Positions 1 through 9,854 are shown, counted from the first letter of the stretch. The stretch: DNA of 64,000 bases from Gammaproteobacteria bacterium (GCA_018820765.1 JAHJNN010000009.1:1-64000); one strand, 5' to 3'. Program-made: numbers and translations. Notes: generated by a model not told the origin, from the sequence alone.

Positions 1-721
1 TGAATTGGGCAAGCTGGGGTTCGCTCAGTTGCGCAACCAGGCCGCGAAAGCCCGCGTACCAGATCACGCGCCACCAGACCTCGGCATCGTTCATGGGGTA
101 GCCGATATCGTGCCGGTGGATCTGCACGTCGCTCAGGCCGGCGCTGGAATACAGGGCGTGGAATTGCTCTTCGGTGCAGATCTGTTTCCAGGTGAGGGCG
201 GGCGGGGTGACGCCGTAGCGCTGGATGCGTTCCATGAAAAGATCGACGTTGGGCTCGAACGACCCATGGGAAAACGAACTGGCCACCACCCGGCCGCCCG
301 GCTTCACCTTGCTGGCGATGTGTTGCAGCAGGCCCAGCATGTCGGGCAGGAAGAAGAGGCCGAACGAGCAGTTGGCGGCGTCGAAGCGGGCGTTGTCGAA
401 GCCGATGTCCTGCATGTCCATGGCATGCAGCTCGATGTTGTCCAGGCCCAGGCTTTGGGTGCGGGCGCGCGCCTGGGAGAGCATGCCGTCGGAGAGATCG
501 ATGCCGGTGACCTTGCCGCGCGGCAGGTGCGGCGCGAGGGCGGTGGCGGCAATGCCGGTGCCGGTGGCGACATCGAGCAGATGCTCGTGGCCCTGCAGTT
601 TAAAAATTCGCGGCAGGTGCGCGGCAGCATGGTGGAAGAATTCCATGCCGCTGCTGCCGTAGCCTTCGGCCACGGTGTCGAAGGTTTTCTTGAGCTGGGC
701 CTTACGTTGCGGGTCGTCCAT
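1..721 (-). CDS. SAM-dependent methyltransferase (3' end outside window)
   Basis: Reading from an ATG at 721, the minus strand stays open for 240 codons and runs off the left edge, so the C-terminus is missing. The product is a class I Rossmann-fold methyltransferase. Motif I is LLDVATGTGIAA near residue 50, followed by the acidic GIDLSDGML strand and a post-II segment around residues 105-125 (FDAANCSFGLFFLPD). This arrangement is like UbiE/COQ5 and small-molecule methyltransferases. The substrate cannot be read from the sequence. It is followed upstream by an unrelated toxin-antitoxin pair on the same strand. The family is clear; the substrate is unknown. Confidence 0.8.
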   Translation of the reverse strand, partial: MDDPQRKAQLKKTFDTVAEGYGSSGMEFFHHAAAHLPRIFKLQGHEHLLDVATGTGIAATALAPHLPRGKVTGIDLSDGMLSQARARTQSLGLDNIELHAMDMQDIGFDNARFDAANCSFGLFFLPDMLGLLQHIASKVKPGGRVVASSFSHGSFEPNVDLFMERIQRYGVTPPALTWKQICTEEQFHALYSSAGLSDVQIHRHDIGYPMNDAEVWWRVIWYAGFRGLVAQLSEPQLAQF

Positions 722-762
722 GGGTCTCCGTGTTTTCAGGTCAAATCGAGGCTTTCAAGAAA

Positions 763-1164
763 CTACTCGGCCGTCACGATGGGGCATTTGAATTGATCGG
801 CCAGGCTCAGTAAATCCTGGTCGCCGCTGACAAGGTAGTCGGCCTTGCCAGCAACCGCGAGTTGCAGGAATGGCTGATCGAAGGGATCGCGGCAGTCGGG
901 CGTGGCAGGTGGAGGATTGGGGATGCGCACGGTGGCGCACCAAGGCAGGTAATCGGCCAGCAAGTCCTGTTGTTCTTCATCACTGAGCTTGAACTTGGGA
1001 TAGGCCAGCACGCGAATCAGTTCGGTGGTAGTGGGCTTGGAGACGAGCGGCACGCAATGCCCGTCCTGCCAGGCATGGCGCAAAGCAGAGAGCCGGCCCT
1101 GGGCAAACACCAGCGCGGAAACAACCAGGTTGGTATCGAGCACCACCCATGGCGGGCGGCTCAT
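763..1164 (-). CDS. PIN-domain toxin of a type II toxin-antitoxin pair
   Basis: A 133-aa PIN-fold protein of the COG1569 type, a predicted Mg-dependent RNase. The first acidic residue lies in VVLDTNLVVSAL at the N-terminus. A central glutamate is in TTTELIRVL and a C-terminal acidic pair is in DCRDPFDQPFLQLA and SGDQDLL, giving the usual PIN active-site quartet. The ATG overlaps the TGA of the upstream antitoxin by four bases (ATGA), so the pair is translationally coupled. The partner is an AbrB/MazE-type protein, as expected for this family. The RNA target is not predictable. Confidence 0.85.
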   Translation of the reverse strand: MSRPPWVVLDTNLVVSALVFAQGRLSALRHAWQDGHCVPLVSKPTTTELIRVLAYPKFKLSDEEQQDLLADYLPWCATVRIPNPPPATPDCRDPFDQPFLQLAVAGKADYLVSGDQDLLSLADQFKCPIVTAE

Positions 1165-1406
1165 TTTTTACGTTTGCCCGCGGATTGACGTGCCCAGGCG
1201 ACGGCGTCGGCGATGTCCTGTTCGTTCAGATCGAGTTCGGCCAGCTTGGCGCGCACCGCATCGGCGCGCTGGATGCGAACGGGGGTGAGGATGACCTGGC
1301 CATCCTTGGTTTGTACGTCGAAGTATTCAACCTGCCCAAGCGCATTGGTTACGCTCTTGGGCAGAGTGAGCTGGTTCTTGGCGGTCATCTTGGCAAGCAC
1401 GATCAA
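1161..1406 (-). CDS. AbrB/MazE-type antitoxin
   Basis: A small DNA-binding antitoxin with an N-terminal swapped-hairpin AbrB domain (AKMTAKNQLTLPKSV) and a basic C-terminal tail likely to contact the PIN toxin. Start choice is uncertain: a TTG at 1406, a GTG at 1400 and an ATG at 1388 are all in frame and none has a clear Shine-Dalgarno sequence. The homology-bearing part begins close to the GTG. The stop overlaps the toxin start. Two perfect palindromes lie just upstream and are candidate autoregulatory operators. Confidence 0.85.
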   Translation of the reverse strand: MIVLAKMTAKNQLTLPKSVTNALGQVEYFDVQTKDGQVILTPVRIQRADAVRAKLAELDLNEQDIADAVAWARQSAGKRKK

Positions 1407-1419
1407 TCCGATCAGGAAA

Positions 1420-1461
1420 GTAAGGATTCCTTACAATAGCTCGATTGAGCGATACGCTCAA
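1420..1461. promoter_or_regulatory. Two palindromes upstream of the toxin-antitoxin operon (putative operators)
   Basis: Two perfect inverted repeats sit directly before the antitoxin start. GTAAGGA-T-TCCTTAC is at 1420-1434 and TTGAGCG-ATA-CGCTCAA at 1445-1461. AbrB/MazE antitoxins bind palindromes at their own promoters, so these are plausible operators. This is inferred from position and symmetry only. Confidence 0.5.
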
Positions 1462-1524
1462 CCCCTGTTTCTGGAAGTGAATGAAGCGGCGGTTCTTCTA
1501 CGCGTTTGCGGGTGCGTAAAATTT

Positions 1525-2856
1525 TCAGCTCTTTTTTGCTTCCTCGTCCAGCTTTCGCAGATGCGCCAGCTTCTCGGCGATCTTGCCTTCGAGTCCGCGC
1601 GGGGTCGGCGTGTAGAACGCCTGTTCCTGGATGTCGTCGGGGAAGTAGCGTTCGCCGGCGGCGTAGGCCTCGGGTTCGTCGTGGGCGTAGCGGTAGGCGC
1701 GGCCGTAACCGAGTTCCTTCATCAGCTTGGTGGGCGCGTTGCGCAGGTGGATGGGAACGTCGTTGGAGGGGTTGGACTGCACGAACGCGCGCGCGGCGTT
1801 GTAGGCGACGTAGGCGGCGTTGCTCTTGGGCGCGCAGGCCATGTAGAGGCAGGCTTCGGCGAGCGCGAGTTCGCCTTCGGGGGAACCTAACCTTTCGTAG
1901 GTTTCGACGGCGTCGAGCGCCAGCCGCAGCGCACGCGGGTCGGCGAGGCCAATGTCCTCGCTCGCCATGCGGATGAGGCGCCGGCCGAGATAGCGCGGGT
2001 CGGCGCCGCCGTCGAGCATGCGCACCAGCCAGTAGAGCGAAGCGTCGGGATTCGAGCCGCGCACGCTTTTGTGCAGCGCGGAAATCTGGTCGTAGAAGGC
2101 TTCGCCGCCCTTGTCGAAGCGGCGCATCGATTGCGCCAGCGCGTTTTCGACGAAGGCGGCGTCGACTTCCTTCACTTGCGAGCTGCGCGCGGCGGTGTCG
2201 AGCTGCTCCAGCAGGTTGAGCAATTTGCGGGCGTCGCCGTCGGCGTAGGCGGCCAGGAGCTTGTCGACGCCCTCGCCCAGCTTCAGGTCCGGCAGTTCGG
2301 CCAGCGCGCGCTGCATCAGCTGGCCGAGCTCGTCGGGCGTGAGCGACTTCAGCACGTAGACCTGGGCGCGCGACAAGAGCGCGCCGACGACTTCGAACGA
2401 GGGGTTTTCGGTGGTGGCGCCGATGAAGGTGAAGAGCCCGGATTCGACGTGCGGCAGAAACGCATCCTGTTGCGCCTTGTTGAAGCGGTGGACTTCGTCG
2501 ACGAACAGGATGGTGGTGCGGCCCAGGGTCTGGTTCATGCGCGCGCGCTCGACGGCCTCGCGGATGTCCTTGACGCCTGAGAGCACGGCGGAAATGGCGA
2601 TGAAGTCGGCGCCGAAGGCCTGCGCCGTGAGCCGCGCCAGCGTGGTCTTGCCCACGCCCGGCGGCCCCCACAGGATCATCGAATGCAGCTTGCCGGAATC
2701 GAAGGCGAGCCTGAGCGGCTTGCCGGGGCCGAGCAGATGGGTCTGGCCGACGACGTCGGCGAGCGTGTGCGGGCGCAGGCGTTCGGCCAGCGGCGCGTGC
2801 GGGTCGTCACGCGCGGGCTCGGGGGGGGCGGTCTGGAAGAGGTCGGGGGTGGACAT
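1525..2856 (-). CDS. rarA: Replication-associated recombination protein A (RarA/MgsA) AAA+ ATPase
   Basis: A 443-aa clamp-loader-like AAA+ ATPase acting at stalled replication forks. The N-terminal segment [16 protein letters not shown] leads to Walker [12 protein letters not shown] and Walker [11 protein letters not shown]. Next come sensor-1 [11 protein letters not shown] and the C-terminal tetramerisation region with GLADPRAL and HDEPEAYA typical of RarA. The ATG at 2856 is preferred over an in-frame TTG nine bases upstream. It is probably co-transcribed after lolA, as in many proteobacteria where lolA-rarA are adjacent. Here the two are separated by a REP-type hairpin. Confidence 0.95.
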   Translation of the reverse strand: MSTPDLFQTAPPEPARDDPHAPLAERLRPHTLADVVGQTHLLGPGKPLRLAFDSGKLHSMILWGPPGVGKTTLARLTAQAFGADFIAISAVLSGVKDIREAVERARMNQTLGRTTILFVDEVHRFNKAQQDAFLPHVESGLFTFIGATTENPSFEVVGALLSRAQVYVLKSLTPDELGQLMQRALAELPDLKLGEGVDKLLAAYADGDARKLLNLLEQLDTAARSSQVKEVDAAFVENALAQSMRRFDKGGEAFYDQISALHKSVRGSNPDASLYWLVRMLDGGADPRYLGRRLIRMASEDIGLADPRALRLALDAVETYERLGSPEGELALAEACLYMACAPKSNAAYVAYNAARAFVQSNPSNDVPIHLRNAPTKLMKELGYGRAYRYAHDEPEAYAAGERYFPDDIQEQAFYTPTPRGLEGKIAEKLAHLRKLDEEAKKS

Positions 2857-2891
2857 TGGCGCCAATTATCCGTCAGAACCCTGGGGCTGTT

Positions 2892-2966
2892 GTAGGAGGG
2901 GCGCCCTCGCCCCGATGCCGTAACGATCGCGACGGCACGACAATCGGGGCGGGGCGCCCCTCCTAC
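2892..2966. repeat. REP-like inverted repeat (GTAGGAG family) between lolA and rarA
   Basis: The arms begin GTAGGAGGGGCGCC and end GGGGCGCCCCTCCTAC and enclose a GC-rich core. The same arm sequence recurs at 3638-3756, 8832-8907 and 23746-23821. It resembles the REP/BIME elements mobilised by RAYT transposases in other proteobacteria. No RAYT gene is present in this window. In the transcript it would form a stable hairpin between lolA and rarA. Confidence 0.85.
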
Positions 2967-2970
2967 AGGG

Positions 2971-3579
2971 TCATTCGCCGATGACGTCGGCGCCCTTGGG
3001 CGGCGTGAAGGTGAAGCGGCTCGGCGCGATGGCCGGGTTGCGCACCATCTTGGTGAGCTTGAGCGTGGTGCGCTGGCCGAAGAAGTCGAACAGTTCCATC
3101 TGCACCAGGGTGTCGCCCTTGAAGCCCATGCGGATGCGCTCGAAGCTGGTGTCCTTGTTCTTCGGCGTGGCGTCCAGCCATTCGAGGCCGTCGGCCTCGC
3201 CGGCGTTTTTCAGGGTGAAGTATTTTTCGATGGCGTTGTCGCCGGCCAGCAGCGCCGCCGGGGTGCCGGCGATGACGTCGCCGAGCGACTTGACGGTGAC
3301 CTGCTCCAGGTCGGCGTCGTACAGCCACAGCTTGGCGCCGTCGCCGACGATCACCTGTTCGTACGGCGCGCTGTAGTCCCAGCGGAACTTGCCGGGGCGG
3401 GCGAAGGCCATCTTGCCGCTGGCCTGCTGGCTGACGCGGCCGTTCTTGTCGGACACGGTCTGGGTAAAGTCGGCCTCGGCGGTCTTGGCGCCGGCGATGA
3501 AGGCGTGCAGGCGTTCGACGCCGCCGGCGTGGGCGATCAGCGGCAGCGCGAGCGCGCAGGCCACAAAAAACTGTTTCAC
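2971..3579 (-). CDS. lolA: Outer-membrane lipoprotein carrier protein LolA
   Basis: A periplasmic chaperone that carries lipoproteins from LolCDE to LolB. The GTG at 3579 is chosen because it follows an AGGAGAA Shine-Dalgarno and starts a clean signal peptide ([18 protein letters not shown]). The mature part has the LolA pattern, with [12 protein letters not shown] near residue 40, [18 protein letters not shown] and a C-terminal [11 protein letters not shown] strand. At 202 aa it matches the family length. The longer open frame upstream runs through repeat DNA and has no family similarity. Confidence 0.93.
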   Translation of the reverse strand: MKQFFVACALALPLIAHAGGVERLHAFIAGAKTAEADFTQTVSDKNGRVSQQASGKMAFARPGKFRWDYSAPYEQVIVGDGAKLWLYDADLEQVTVKSLGDVIAGTPAALLAGDNAIEKYFTLKNAGEADGLEWLDATPKNKDTSFERIRMGFKGDTLVQMELFDFFGQRTTLKLTKMVRNPAIAPSRFTFTPPKGADVIGE

Positions 3580-3637
3580 GAAAGCTTCTCCTAAGGTGGG
3601 CCTGATCATCAGGCAACCGCTGCCGAGCGGGGTTCCT

Positions 3638-3756
3638 GTAGGAGCACCCGCGAGGGGCAGGCCGTGGTTGTAAAGCCGATCAATCGGCAACAACCACGCA
3701 CCGGCGTCCTCGCCGCGATTTACGCACGTCAATCGCGGCGAGGACGCCGCTCCTAC
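3638..3756. repeat. Composite REP-like element (GTAGGAG family)
   Basis: It opens with GTAGGAGCACCCGCGAGGGG and closes with GAGGACGCCGCTCCTAC, with an internal inverted pair around CAATCGCGGCGAGGACGCC. It looks like two related units joined head to tail. It fills most of the space between hppA and lolA. Confidence 0.8.
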
Positions 3757-3795
3757 AAAAACAAAACCGCCCTGCACTATAGCGTGCAGGGCGGT
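3755..3795 (-). terminator. Rho-independent terminator of hppA
   Basis: On the minus strand, 21 bases after the hppA stop codon, a perfect 12-bp stem (ACCGCCCTGCAC pairing with GTGCAGGGCGGT, 3784-3795 with 3766-3777) has a 6-base loop. It is followed by TTTGTTTTTGT. This is a textbook intrinsic terminator ending the hppA transcript. Confidence 0.92.
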
Positions 3796-3816
3796 CGGGG
3801 GTGAAGCCCGCAATGC

Positions 3817-5853
3817 TTAGAGGATCAACGGCACGATCAGCAGCGCCACGATGTTGATGATCTTGATCAGCGGGTTGACGGCGGGGCCGGCGGTGTCCTT
3901 GTAGGGATCGCCCACGGTGTCGCCGGTGACGGCGGCCTTGTGCGCTTCGCTGCCCTTGCCGCCGTGGTTGCCTTCCTCGATGTACTTCTTGGCGTTGTCC
4001 CACGCACCGCCGCCGGTGGTCATGGAAATCGCCACGAAGATGCCGGTGATGATGGTGCCGACCAGCACGCCGCCCAAGGCCTGCGGGCCGAGGACGAGGC
4101 CGACGATGACGGGAACCGCGACCGGCAGCAGCGAGGGAACGATCATTTCCTTGATCGCGGCCTTGGTCAGCATGTCGACGCAGGTGCCGTATTCGGGCTT
4201 GCCGGTGCCTTCCATGATGCCGGGGATTTCCTTGAACTGGCGGCGCACTTCCACCACCACGGAACCGGCGGCGCGGCCGACCGCTTCCATGCCCATGGCG
4301 CCGAAGAGATACGGCACCATGCCGCCGATGAACAGACCGATGATGACCATGTGGTTGGACAGGTCGAAGCTCAGGGTCTGTCCGCCGGCGGTCAGCGCAT
4401 GGGTGTAGTCGGCGAACAGCACCAGGGCGGCGAGGCCGGCCGAACCGATGGCGTAGCCCTTGGTGACGGCCTTGGTGGTGTTGCCGACGGCGTCGAGCGG
4501 GTCGGTGATGTTGCGGATGCTGTCGGGCAGACCGGCCATTTCGGCGATGCCGCCGGCGTTGTCGGTGATGGGGCCGTAGGCGTCGAGCGCGACGATGATG
4601 CCGGCCATCGACAGCATGGAGGTGGCGGCGATGGCGATGCCGTACAGGCCGGCCAGTTCATACGCGCCCCAGATGGCGGCGCAGACGGCCAGCACCGGCG
4701 CGGCGGTGGACTTCATCGACACGCCGAGGCCGGCGATGACGTTGGTGCCGTGGCCGGTGGTGGAGGCCTGCGCGATGTGGCGCACCGGGCTGAACTCGGT
4801 CGCGGTGTAGTACTCGGTGATCCACACCATGGCGGCGGTCAAGGCCAGGCCGATCAGCGTGGCGAAGTACAGGTTCAGCGAGGTCACCAACTCGCCGCCG
4901 ATCATCACGCCCTCGCCCATCATCCAGTTGGTAATGGGGTAGAACGCGACCGCGGCCAGCACGCCCGACACGATCAGGCCGCGATACAGCGCGTTCATGA
5001 TCTTGCCGCCTTCGCGCGCCTTGACGAAGTAGGTGCCGACGATGGAGGCGATGATGGAGAAGCCGCCCAGCACCAGCGGATAGATCACCGCTTCGGGCGA
5101 GCCGGTGATCAACAGTCCGCCCAGCAGCATGGTGGCGATGATGGTCACGGCGTAGGTCTCGAACAGGTCGGCGGCCATGCCGGCGCAGTCGCCGACGTTG
5201 TCGCCGACGTTGTCGGCAATCACAGCGGGGTTGCGCGGGTCGTCTTCGGGGATGCCGGCTTCGACCTTGCCCACCAGGTCGGCGCCGACGTCGGCGCCCT
5301 TGGTGAAGATGCCGCCGCCGAGACGGGCGAAGATGGAAATCAGCGAACCGCCGAAGGCCAGGCCCACCAGTGCGTGGGTGGCCTGCTCGGTGGTCTCGCC
5401 CAGCACCAGGGTGAGCACGGCGTAATAGCCGGCGACGCCGAGGAGACCCAGGCCCACCACCAGCATGCCGGTGATGGCGCCGCCCTTGAAGGCGACGTTG
5501 AGCGCGGCATTGAGGCCTTGCGAGGCGGCCTCGGCGGTGCGCACGTTGGCGCGCACCGAGACGTTCATGCCGATGTAGCCGGTGAGGCCGGAGAGGAAGG
5601 CGCCGAGGGCGAAACCGACCGCGGTTTGCCAGCCCAGCGTGACGAAGATTGCGATCAGCAGGATCACGCCGACAACCCCGATGGTGGTGTATTGCCGGTT
5701 CAGGTAGGCGGACGCGCCCTCCTGCACGGCCGCTGCGATTTCCCGCATTCGGTCGTTGCCGGTGGGGAGCCCCAGTATCCATTTGATCGACATGATCCCG
5801 TAGAGCAGCGCAAGCACCGCCGCCACGAGGGCAAACAGCAAGCCTTCATTCAT
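3817..5853 (-). CDS. hppA: Membrane-bound proton-translocating pyrophosphatase, K+-independent type
   Basis: A 678-aa inner-membrane H+-PPase with about 16 membrane segments. It hydrolyses PPi and pumps protons. Signature acidic motifs are present: [13 protein letters not shown] (substrate binding), [16 protein letters not shown], and the C-terminal [13 protein letters not shown]. The subtype determinant reads [10 protein letters not shown]; lysine in place of alanine there is the known mark of K+-independent enzymes. It lies downstream of a PPi-type phosphofructokinase gene on the same strand, suggesting a shared role in pyrophosphate economy. A strong terminator follows. Confidence 0.97.
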   Translation of the reverse strand: MNEGLLFALVAAVLALLYGIMSIKWILGLPTGNDRMREIAAAVQEGASAYLNRQYTTIGVVGVILLIAIFVTLGWQTAVGFALGAFLSGLTGYIGMNVSVRANVRTAEAASQGLNAALNVAFKGGAITGMLVVGLGLLGVAGYYAVLTLVLGETTEQATHALVGLAFGGSLISIFARLGGGIFTKGADVGADLVGKVEAGIPEDDPRNPAVIADNVGDNVGDCAGMAADLFETYAVTIIATMLLGGLLITGSPEAVIYPLVLGGFSIIASIVGTYFVKAREGGKIMNALYRGLIVSGVLAAVAFYPITNWMMGEGVMIGGELVTSLNLYFATLIGLALTAAMVWITEYYTATEFSPVRHIAQASTTGHGTNVIAGLGVSMKSTAAPVLAVCAAIWGAYELAGLYGIAIAATSMLSMAGIIVALDAYGPITDNAGGIAEMAGLPDSIRNITDPLDAVGNTTKAVTKGYAIGSAGLAALVLFADYTHALTAGGQTLSFDLSNHMVIIGLFIGGMVPYLFGAMGMEAVGRAAGSVVVEVRRQFKEIPGIMEGTGKPEYGTCVDMLTKAAIKEMIVPSLLPVAVPVIVGLVLGPQALGGVLVGTIITGIFVAISMTTGGGAWDNAKKYIEEGNHGGKGSEAHKAAVTGDTVGDPYKDTAGPAVNPLIKIINIVALLIVPLIL

Positions 5854-5911
5854 TTTCTAGTCTCCGTAACAATCCCAAAAAAAACGGCAGCTTGCGCCAC
5901 CGTTCCCCTTA

Positions 5912-6127
5912 CTACTTCCTACCCATCGCCAGGCCGCCTTCAAACCGCGTGCCCGGCTCGAACCCGAAAATCCGGTCAAGCTCCAGCTCCCGGATGAGCT
6001 GATCGACCGCGTCCTGCCCATGCTCGCGCTGCACCTCCGACAAGATCAGCTTGGCTGAATTGCCGTTGTAGAAGCCGCCGAAGTCCGCCTGGACTTTGAG
6101 CAGCTGTTTGGCGCGGTCGAGTGTCAT
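5912..6127 (-). CDS. Conserved-looking 71-aa protein of unknown function between pfp and hppA
   Basis: An acidic helical 71-aa protein beginning MTLDRAKQLLKVQADF. Visible features are an N-terminal amphipathic helix, a Gly/Asn turn (GGFYNGNSAK), a helix containing QREHGQDAVDQLIREL, and a short basic tail. It has no membrane segment or known catalytic motif. No clear Shine-Dalgarno precedes the ATG. It lies between pfp and hppA on the same strand, and codon use looks like that of its neighbours. I do not recognise the family. Confidence 0.6.
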   Translation of the reverse strand: MTLDRAKQLLKVQADFGGFYNGNSAKLILSEVQREHGQDAVDQLIRELELDRIFGFEPGTRFEGGLAMGRK

Positions 6128-6134
6128 TTTTTTA

Positions 6135-6251
6135 GGGGTCAGGATTCAGGGGCCAGGGGTCAGGGTATGTGCGGCTTCGCCGCGCTCTTAATCCAAGGGC
6201 GCGGGCTTCGCCCGCACCGCCCCTGATCCCTGAATCCTGACCCCTGATCCC
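6135..6251. repeat. Inverted repeat of the GGGTCAGGATTCAGG family after pfp
   Basis: The left arm carries GGGGTCAGGATTCAGGGG and GGGGTCAGGG. The right arm carries CCCTGATCCCTGAATCC and TGACCCCTGATCCCT. A loop of about 60 bases contains a second hairpin (GGCTTCGCC / GGGCTTCGCCC type). The element abuts the pfp stop codon. Copies of the same words occur at 19307-19342 (inside mutL), 28384-28450 and 41437-41556. Confidence 0.8.
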
Positions 6252-7508
6252 TCAAATTTTAAACGTCGAAAGCTTCTTCGCCACCGCGACGTTCTTCAGC
6301 GTCACGTACACCGGCAGGCCGTCCTTGTACTTCGGATAGTCCTCGCCCTGGATCAGCGGCGTCAGATAGCGCTTGCACTTGGGCGTGATGCCGAAGCCGT
6401 CTTTGGTGATGAAGTCGCGCGGCATGAACTTCTCGACATTGGCGACATCCTTGAGGTCGGCCATGCCGATCTTGTACTTGTAGGGACTGTCGGAAATGCG
6501 GTCGACCGTCGGCATCACCGAATTGTGGCCCTTGACCGCGAGTTCGACGGCTTTCTTGCCAAGCTCATAGGCCTGCTTGACGTCGGTCTTGGAGGCGATG
6601 TGGCGCGCGGCGCGCTGCAGGTAGTCGGCGACGGCCCAGTGGAACTTGTGGCCGAGCGCGTCCTTGATCATGTTGGCGACCACCGGGGCGGCGCCGCCCA
6701 GCTGCGCGTGGCCGAAGGCGTCGCGCGTGCCCTGCTCGGCGAGGAACTTGCCGTCCGGGTAGTGGCAGCCTTCGGAGACGACGACGGTGCAGTAGCCGTG
6801 CTCCTTCACCAGCTTGTCGACGCGGGCGAGGAATTTCTTCTGGTCGAACTCGATTTCCGGGAACAGGATCACGACGGGGATGCCGTGGTCCTCGACCAGG
6901 CCGCCGGCCGCGGCGATCCAGCCGGCATGGCGGCCCATCACTTCGATCACGAACACCTTGGTCGAGGTCTTGGCCATCGAGCGCACGTCGTAGCTGGCTT
7001 CCAGCGTGGAAACGGCGATGTACTTGGCGACCGAGCCGAAGCCGGGGCAGCAGTCGGTGATCGGCAGGTCGTTGTCGACCGTCTTCGGCACGTGGATGGC
7101 CTGGATCGGATAGCCCATCTGCTCGGACAGCTGGCTGACCTTGAAGCAGGTGTCGGCCGAATCGCCGCCGCCGTTGTAGAAGAAGTAGCCGATGTTGTGC
7201 GCCTTGAAGACTTCGATCAGGCGCGCGTATTCGCGCTTGTTGGCTTCCAGCGACTTCAGCTTGAAGCGGCAGGAGCCGAAGGCGCCGGACGGCGTGGTGC
7301 GCAGCGCGGCAATCGCGGCGGCGGATTCCTTGCTGGTGTCGATCAGGTCTTCGGTCAGCGCGCCGATGATGCCGTTGCGGCCGGCGTAGACCTTACCGAT
7401 CTTGTCCTTGTGCTTGCGCGCGGTTTCGATCACACCGCAGGCCGACGCGTTGATGACCGCGGTCACGCCGCCGGACTGTGCGTAAAAGGCGTTCATTTTC
7501 TTCGCCAT
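6252..7508 (-). CDS. pfp: Pyrophosphate-dependent 6-phosphofructokinase
   Basis: A 418-aa PFK-family enzyme, interconverting fructose-6-phosphate plus PPi and fructose-1,6-bisphosphate plus Pi. It is assigned to the PPi class because the phosphate-donor loop reads YNGGGDSADT, with Asp where ATP enzymes have Gly. The catalytic segment reads PKTVDNDLPITD, with Lys where ATP enzymes have Gly. Sugar-phosphate contacts include EVMGRHAGW. The ATG at 7508 follows AGGAGA at good spacing; an upstream in-frame start lacks this. The neighbouring proton-pumping pyrophosphatase fits a reversible, PPi-linked glycolysis. Confidence 0.95.
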   Translation of the reverse strand: MAKKMNAFYAQSGGVTAVINASACGVIETARKHKDKIGKVYAGRNGIIGALTEDLIDTSKESAAAIAALRTTPSGAFGSCRFKLKSLEANKREYARLIEVFKAHNIGYFFYNGGGDSADTCFKVSQLSEQMGYPIQAIHVPKTVDNDLPITDCCPGFGSVAKYIAVSTLEASYDVRSMAKTSTKVFVIEVMGRHAGWIAAAGGLVEDHGIPVVILFPEIEFDQKKFLARVDKLVKEHGYCTVVVSEGCHYPDGKFLAEQGTRDAFGHAQLGGAAPVVANMIKDALGHKFHWAVADYLQRAARHIASKTDVKQAYELGKKAVELAVKGHNSVMPTVDRISDSPYKYKIGMADLKDVANVEKFMPRDFITKDGFGITPKCKRYLTPLIQGEDYPKYKDGLPVYVTLKNVAVAKKLSTFKI

Positions 7509-7551
7509 GGTGCTGTCTCCTAGATGATTCTGATGGTTCGTTTTCAATAAC

Positions 7552-7590
7552 AAAAAGCCAGCGCTGTTTTAATTAAAACTGGCGCTGGCT
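7552..7590 (-). terminator. Intrinsic terminator after the adk operon
   Basis: On the minus strand, just past the stop of the 121-aa gene, AGCCAGCGC pairs with GCGCTGGCT. An inner AT palindrome (GTTTTAATTAAAAC) extends the helix. The stem is followed by TTTTTG. It separates the adk transcript from pfp. Confidence 0.85.
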
Positions 7591-7597
7591 TCAAAAC

Positions 7598-7963
7598 TCA
7601 ACTGTTGCCGGACGCATCGCCCTCGGCCAGACGCTTGGCTTCTTCGTCGGCCTGCATTTTCAAAAGCGTGGTGACGCAGTCGCCGATGTCGTCGTATTCC
7701 TCGCGCCCGGTCGCGAAGCGATCGCGGATGCGATAGAAGAACATGCTGCGATAGCGCGAGTCGCCGGTCTTGGACAGAACGAAATGACAGCCATGCTCGT
7801 TCCAGTACAGGCCCGGGCACAGCGTCAGTTCGCGGTCGTCTATATGCAGGCGGATTTCGGTTTCGACGTCCTGGATCTCGACGTCGCGGCCGTAGCGCTC
7901 CTTCACCGCGCCGGAAACAACCCAGCGTTCGGTGTCGGTCAGCGGGTGAATCTGCTGCGGCAT
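7598..7963 (-). CDS. Unassigned 121-aa protein downstream of adk
   Basis: The ATG at 7963 lies 7 bases after the adk stop, so the two genes are almost certainly co-transcribed. An upstream in-frame start would run back into adk and is rejected. The protein begins MPQQIHPLTDTERWVVSG. It contains a beta-rich centre (IQDVETEIRLHIDDREL, CHFVLSKTGDSRY) and a charged helical tail with LLKMQADEEAKRLAEG. No membrane segment or known catalytic motif is visible. I do not recognise the family. Confidence 0.75.
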   Translation of the reverse strand: MPQQIHPLTDTERWVVSGAVKERYGRDVEIQDVETEIRLHIDDRELTLCPGLYWNEHGCHFVLSKTGDSRYRSMFFYRIRDRFATGREEYDDIGDCVTTLLKMQADEEAKRLAEGDASGNS

Positions 7964-7970
7964 CGTGGCC

Positions 7971-8651
<681 letters not shown>

Positions 8652-8778
8652 TCAAAACCGCACTAGCCTAAGCCAAGCGCGATTCGAACAACACTTAAAA
8701 TTTTTTATTGGCGGATTCAAGAGGCTGCTAAGCAGCCCAATCGGCCCGGGGGCGGGCGAGCGTCGCTGTTGCCGCTTT

Positions 8779-8907
8779 AGCGGCCTTACAGCGACGGCCT
8801 ACCCCTTGCGGGTGCTCCACAAACCCCACCTGTAGGAGCGGCGCCCTCGCCGCGATTTTCGCACCATCGCGATCTCCACGGCATCGGCCGGGGGGCGGGC
8901 CTCCTAC
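8779..8907. repeat. Degenerate plus intact REP-like units between kdsB and adk
   Basis: An intact GTAGGAG-family unit spans 8832-8907, with arms GTAGGAGCGGCGCC and GGCGGGCCTCCTAC. A decayed partner precedes it at about 8779-8820 (GGCCTACCCCTTGCGGGTGCT), matching the left unit of the 3638 element in reverse. The right arm runs into kdsB, and its GTAGGAG provides the kdsB TAG stop codon. The remainder of 8625-8780 is AT-rich adk leader with no gene visible. Confidence 0.75.
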
Positions 8908-9656
8908 GCAAACAACGCCCGCACCCGCTCCAGATCCTCCGGCGTGTCCACCCCCGGGGCCGGCGCCAGGGGCGTGATGCCGAGGCTGATGCGGTGGCCG
9001 TGCCACAGCACGCGCAGCTGCTCCAGCATCTCGTAGCGCTCCAGCGGCGAGCTGGCGAGGCTGGCATAGGTGCGCAGGAATCCGGCGCGGTAGGCGTACA
9101 GGCCGATGTGGCGCAGCGCGCCGAGCTCGTGCGGCATCGCCTGCTGCGCCGCGAACGCATCGCGCGGCCACGGGATCGGCGCGCGGCTGAAATACAGCGC
9201 GTAGCCGGCTTCGTCGGACACGACCTTGACGACGTTGGGATTGATGAAGTCGGCGTGGTCGTGGATCGGATGCGCCAGCGTGGCCATCACCGCGTCGTCG
9301 TGCAGCACCAGCTGGCGCGCGGCCTCGCGGATCAGCATGGGATCGATCAGGGGTTCGTCGCCCTGCACGTTGACCACCAGGGCGTCGTCCGGCCAGCCGA
9401 GGGTTTCGGCCACCTCGACCAGGCGCTCGGTGCCGGACTGGTGGTCGGGCGAGGTCATCAGGGCCTGGTGGCCGGCGGCTTCGACCGCCTGCTGCACCCG
9501 CACGTCGTCGGTGGCGACCACCACCGATTCGGCGCCCGCCTGCAGCGCGCGTTCCAGCACATGCAGCACCATGGGGCGCCCGCCGATGTCGGCCAGCGGC
9601 TTGCCCGGCAGGCGGCTGGAGGCGTAGCGCGCGGGAATGACGACGCGGAAATGCAC
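8904..9656 (-). CDS. kdsB: 3-deoxy-manno-octulosonate cytidylyltransferase (CMP-KDO synthetase)
   Basis: A 250-aa cytosolic enzyme that activates KDO with CTP for LPS inner-core synthesis. The nucleotide-binding N-terminus reads [28 protein letters not shown] binds metal and substrate, and [12 protein letters not shown] is a late family motif. The start is a GTG at 9656, ten bases past the trm112 stop, preceded by GAGG-rich sequence. The last codons run into a REP element that supplies the stop codon, so the C-terminal residues could differ between strains. Confidence 0.95.
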   Translation of the reverse strand: MHFRVVIPARYASSRLPGKPLADIGGRPMVLHVLERALQAGAESVVVATDDVRVQQAVEAAGHQALMTSPDHQSGTERLVEVAETLGWPDDALVVNVQGDEPLIDPMLIREAARQLVLHDDAVMATLAHPIHDHADFINPNVVKVVSDEAGYALYFSRAPIPWPRDAFAAQQAMPHELGALRHIGLYAYRAGFLRTYASLASSPLERYEMLEQLRVLWHGHRISLGITPLAPAPGVDTPEDLERVRALFA

Positions 9657-9665
9657 GGCCTCGCC

Positions 9666-9854
9666 TCAGGCCTTGCCGTGGATTTCGTCGGGGCTCAGCG
9701 CGCGCGCTTCTTCCGGCAGCATCACCGGAATGTCGTCACGGATGGGATAGGCCAGGCGGCAGGCCCGGCACACCAGTTCGCCGGCGGGTTTTTTCCACTC
9801 CAGCGGGCCTTTGCAGACCGGGCAGACGAGGATTTCAAGTAGTTTTGGGTTCAT
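9666..9854 (-). CDS. Trm112-family zinc-ribbon-like protein (YcaR type)
   Basis: A 62-aa protein with the Trm112 signature [16 protein letters not shown] and a second cysteine pair in [20 protein letters not shown], giving a four-cysteine zinc ribbon. Bacterial members usually sit between lpxK and kdsB, as here. Eukaryotic homologues activate methyltransferases; the bacterial role is unclear. Its first 20 bases overlap the 3' end of the upstream diguanylate cyclase gene, which is unusual for this pair of genes. Confidence 0.93.
   Translation of the reverse strand: MNPKLLEILVCPVCKGPLEWKKPAGELVCRACRLAYPIRDDIPVMLPEEARALSPDEIHGKA

Noticed and set aside
5-796. 263-codon plus-strand frame at the left edge
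   Set aside because: It is antisense to a clear SAM-methyltransferase that reads off the window edge on the minus strand.
3940-5997. 685-codon open frame on the plus strand opposite hppA
   Set aside because: His/Gly/Asp-rich translation with no fold-like pattern; it is the mirror of a high-GC coding strand. hppA on the other strand is unambiguous.
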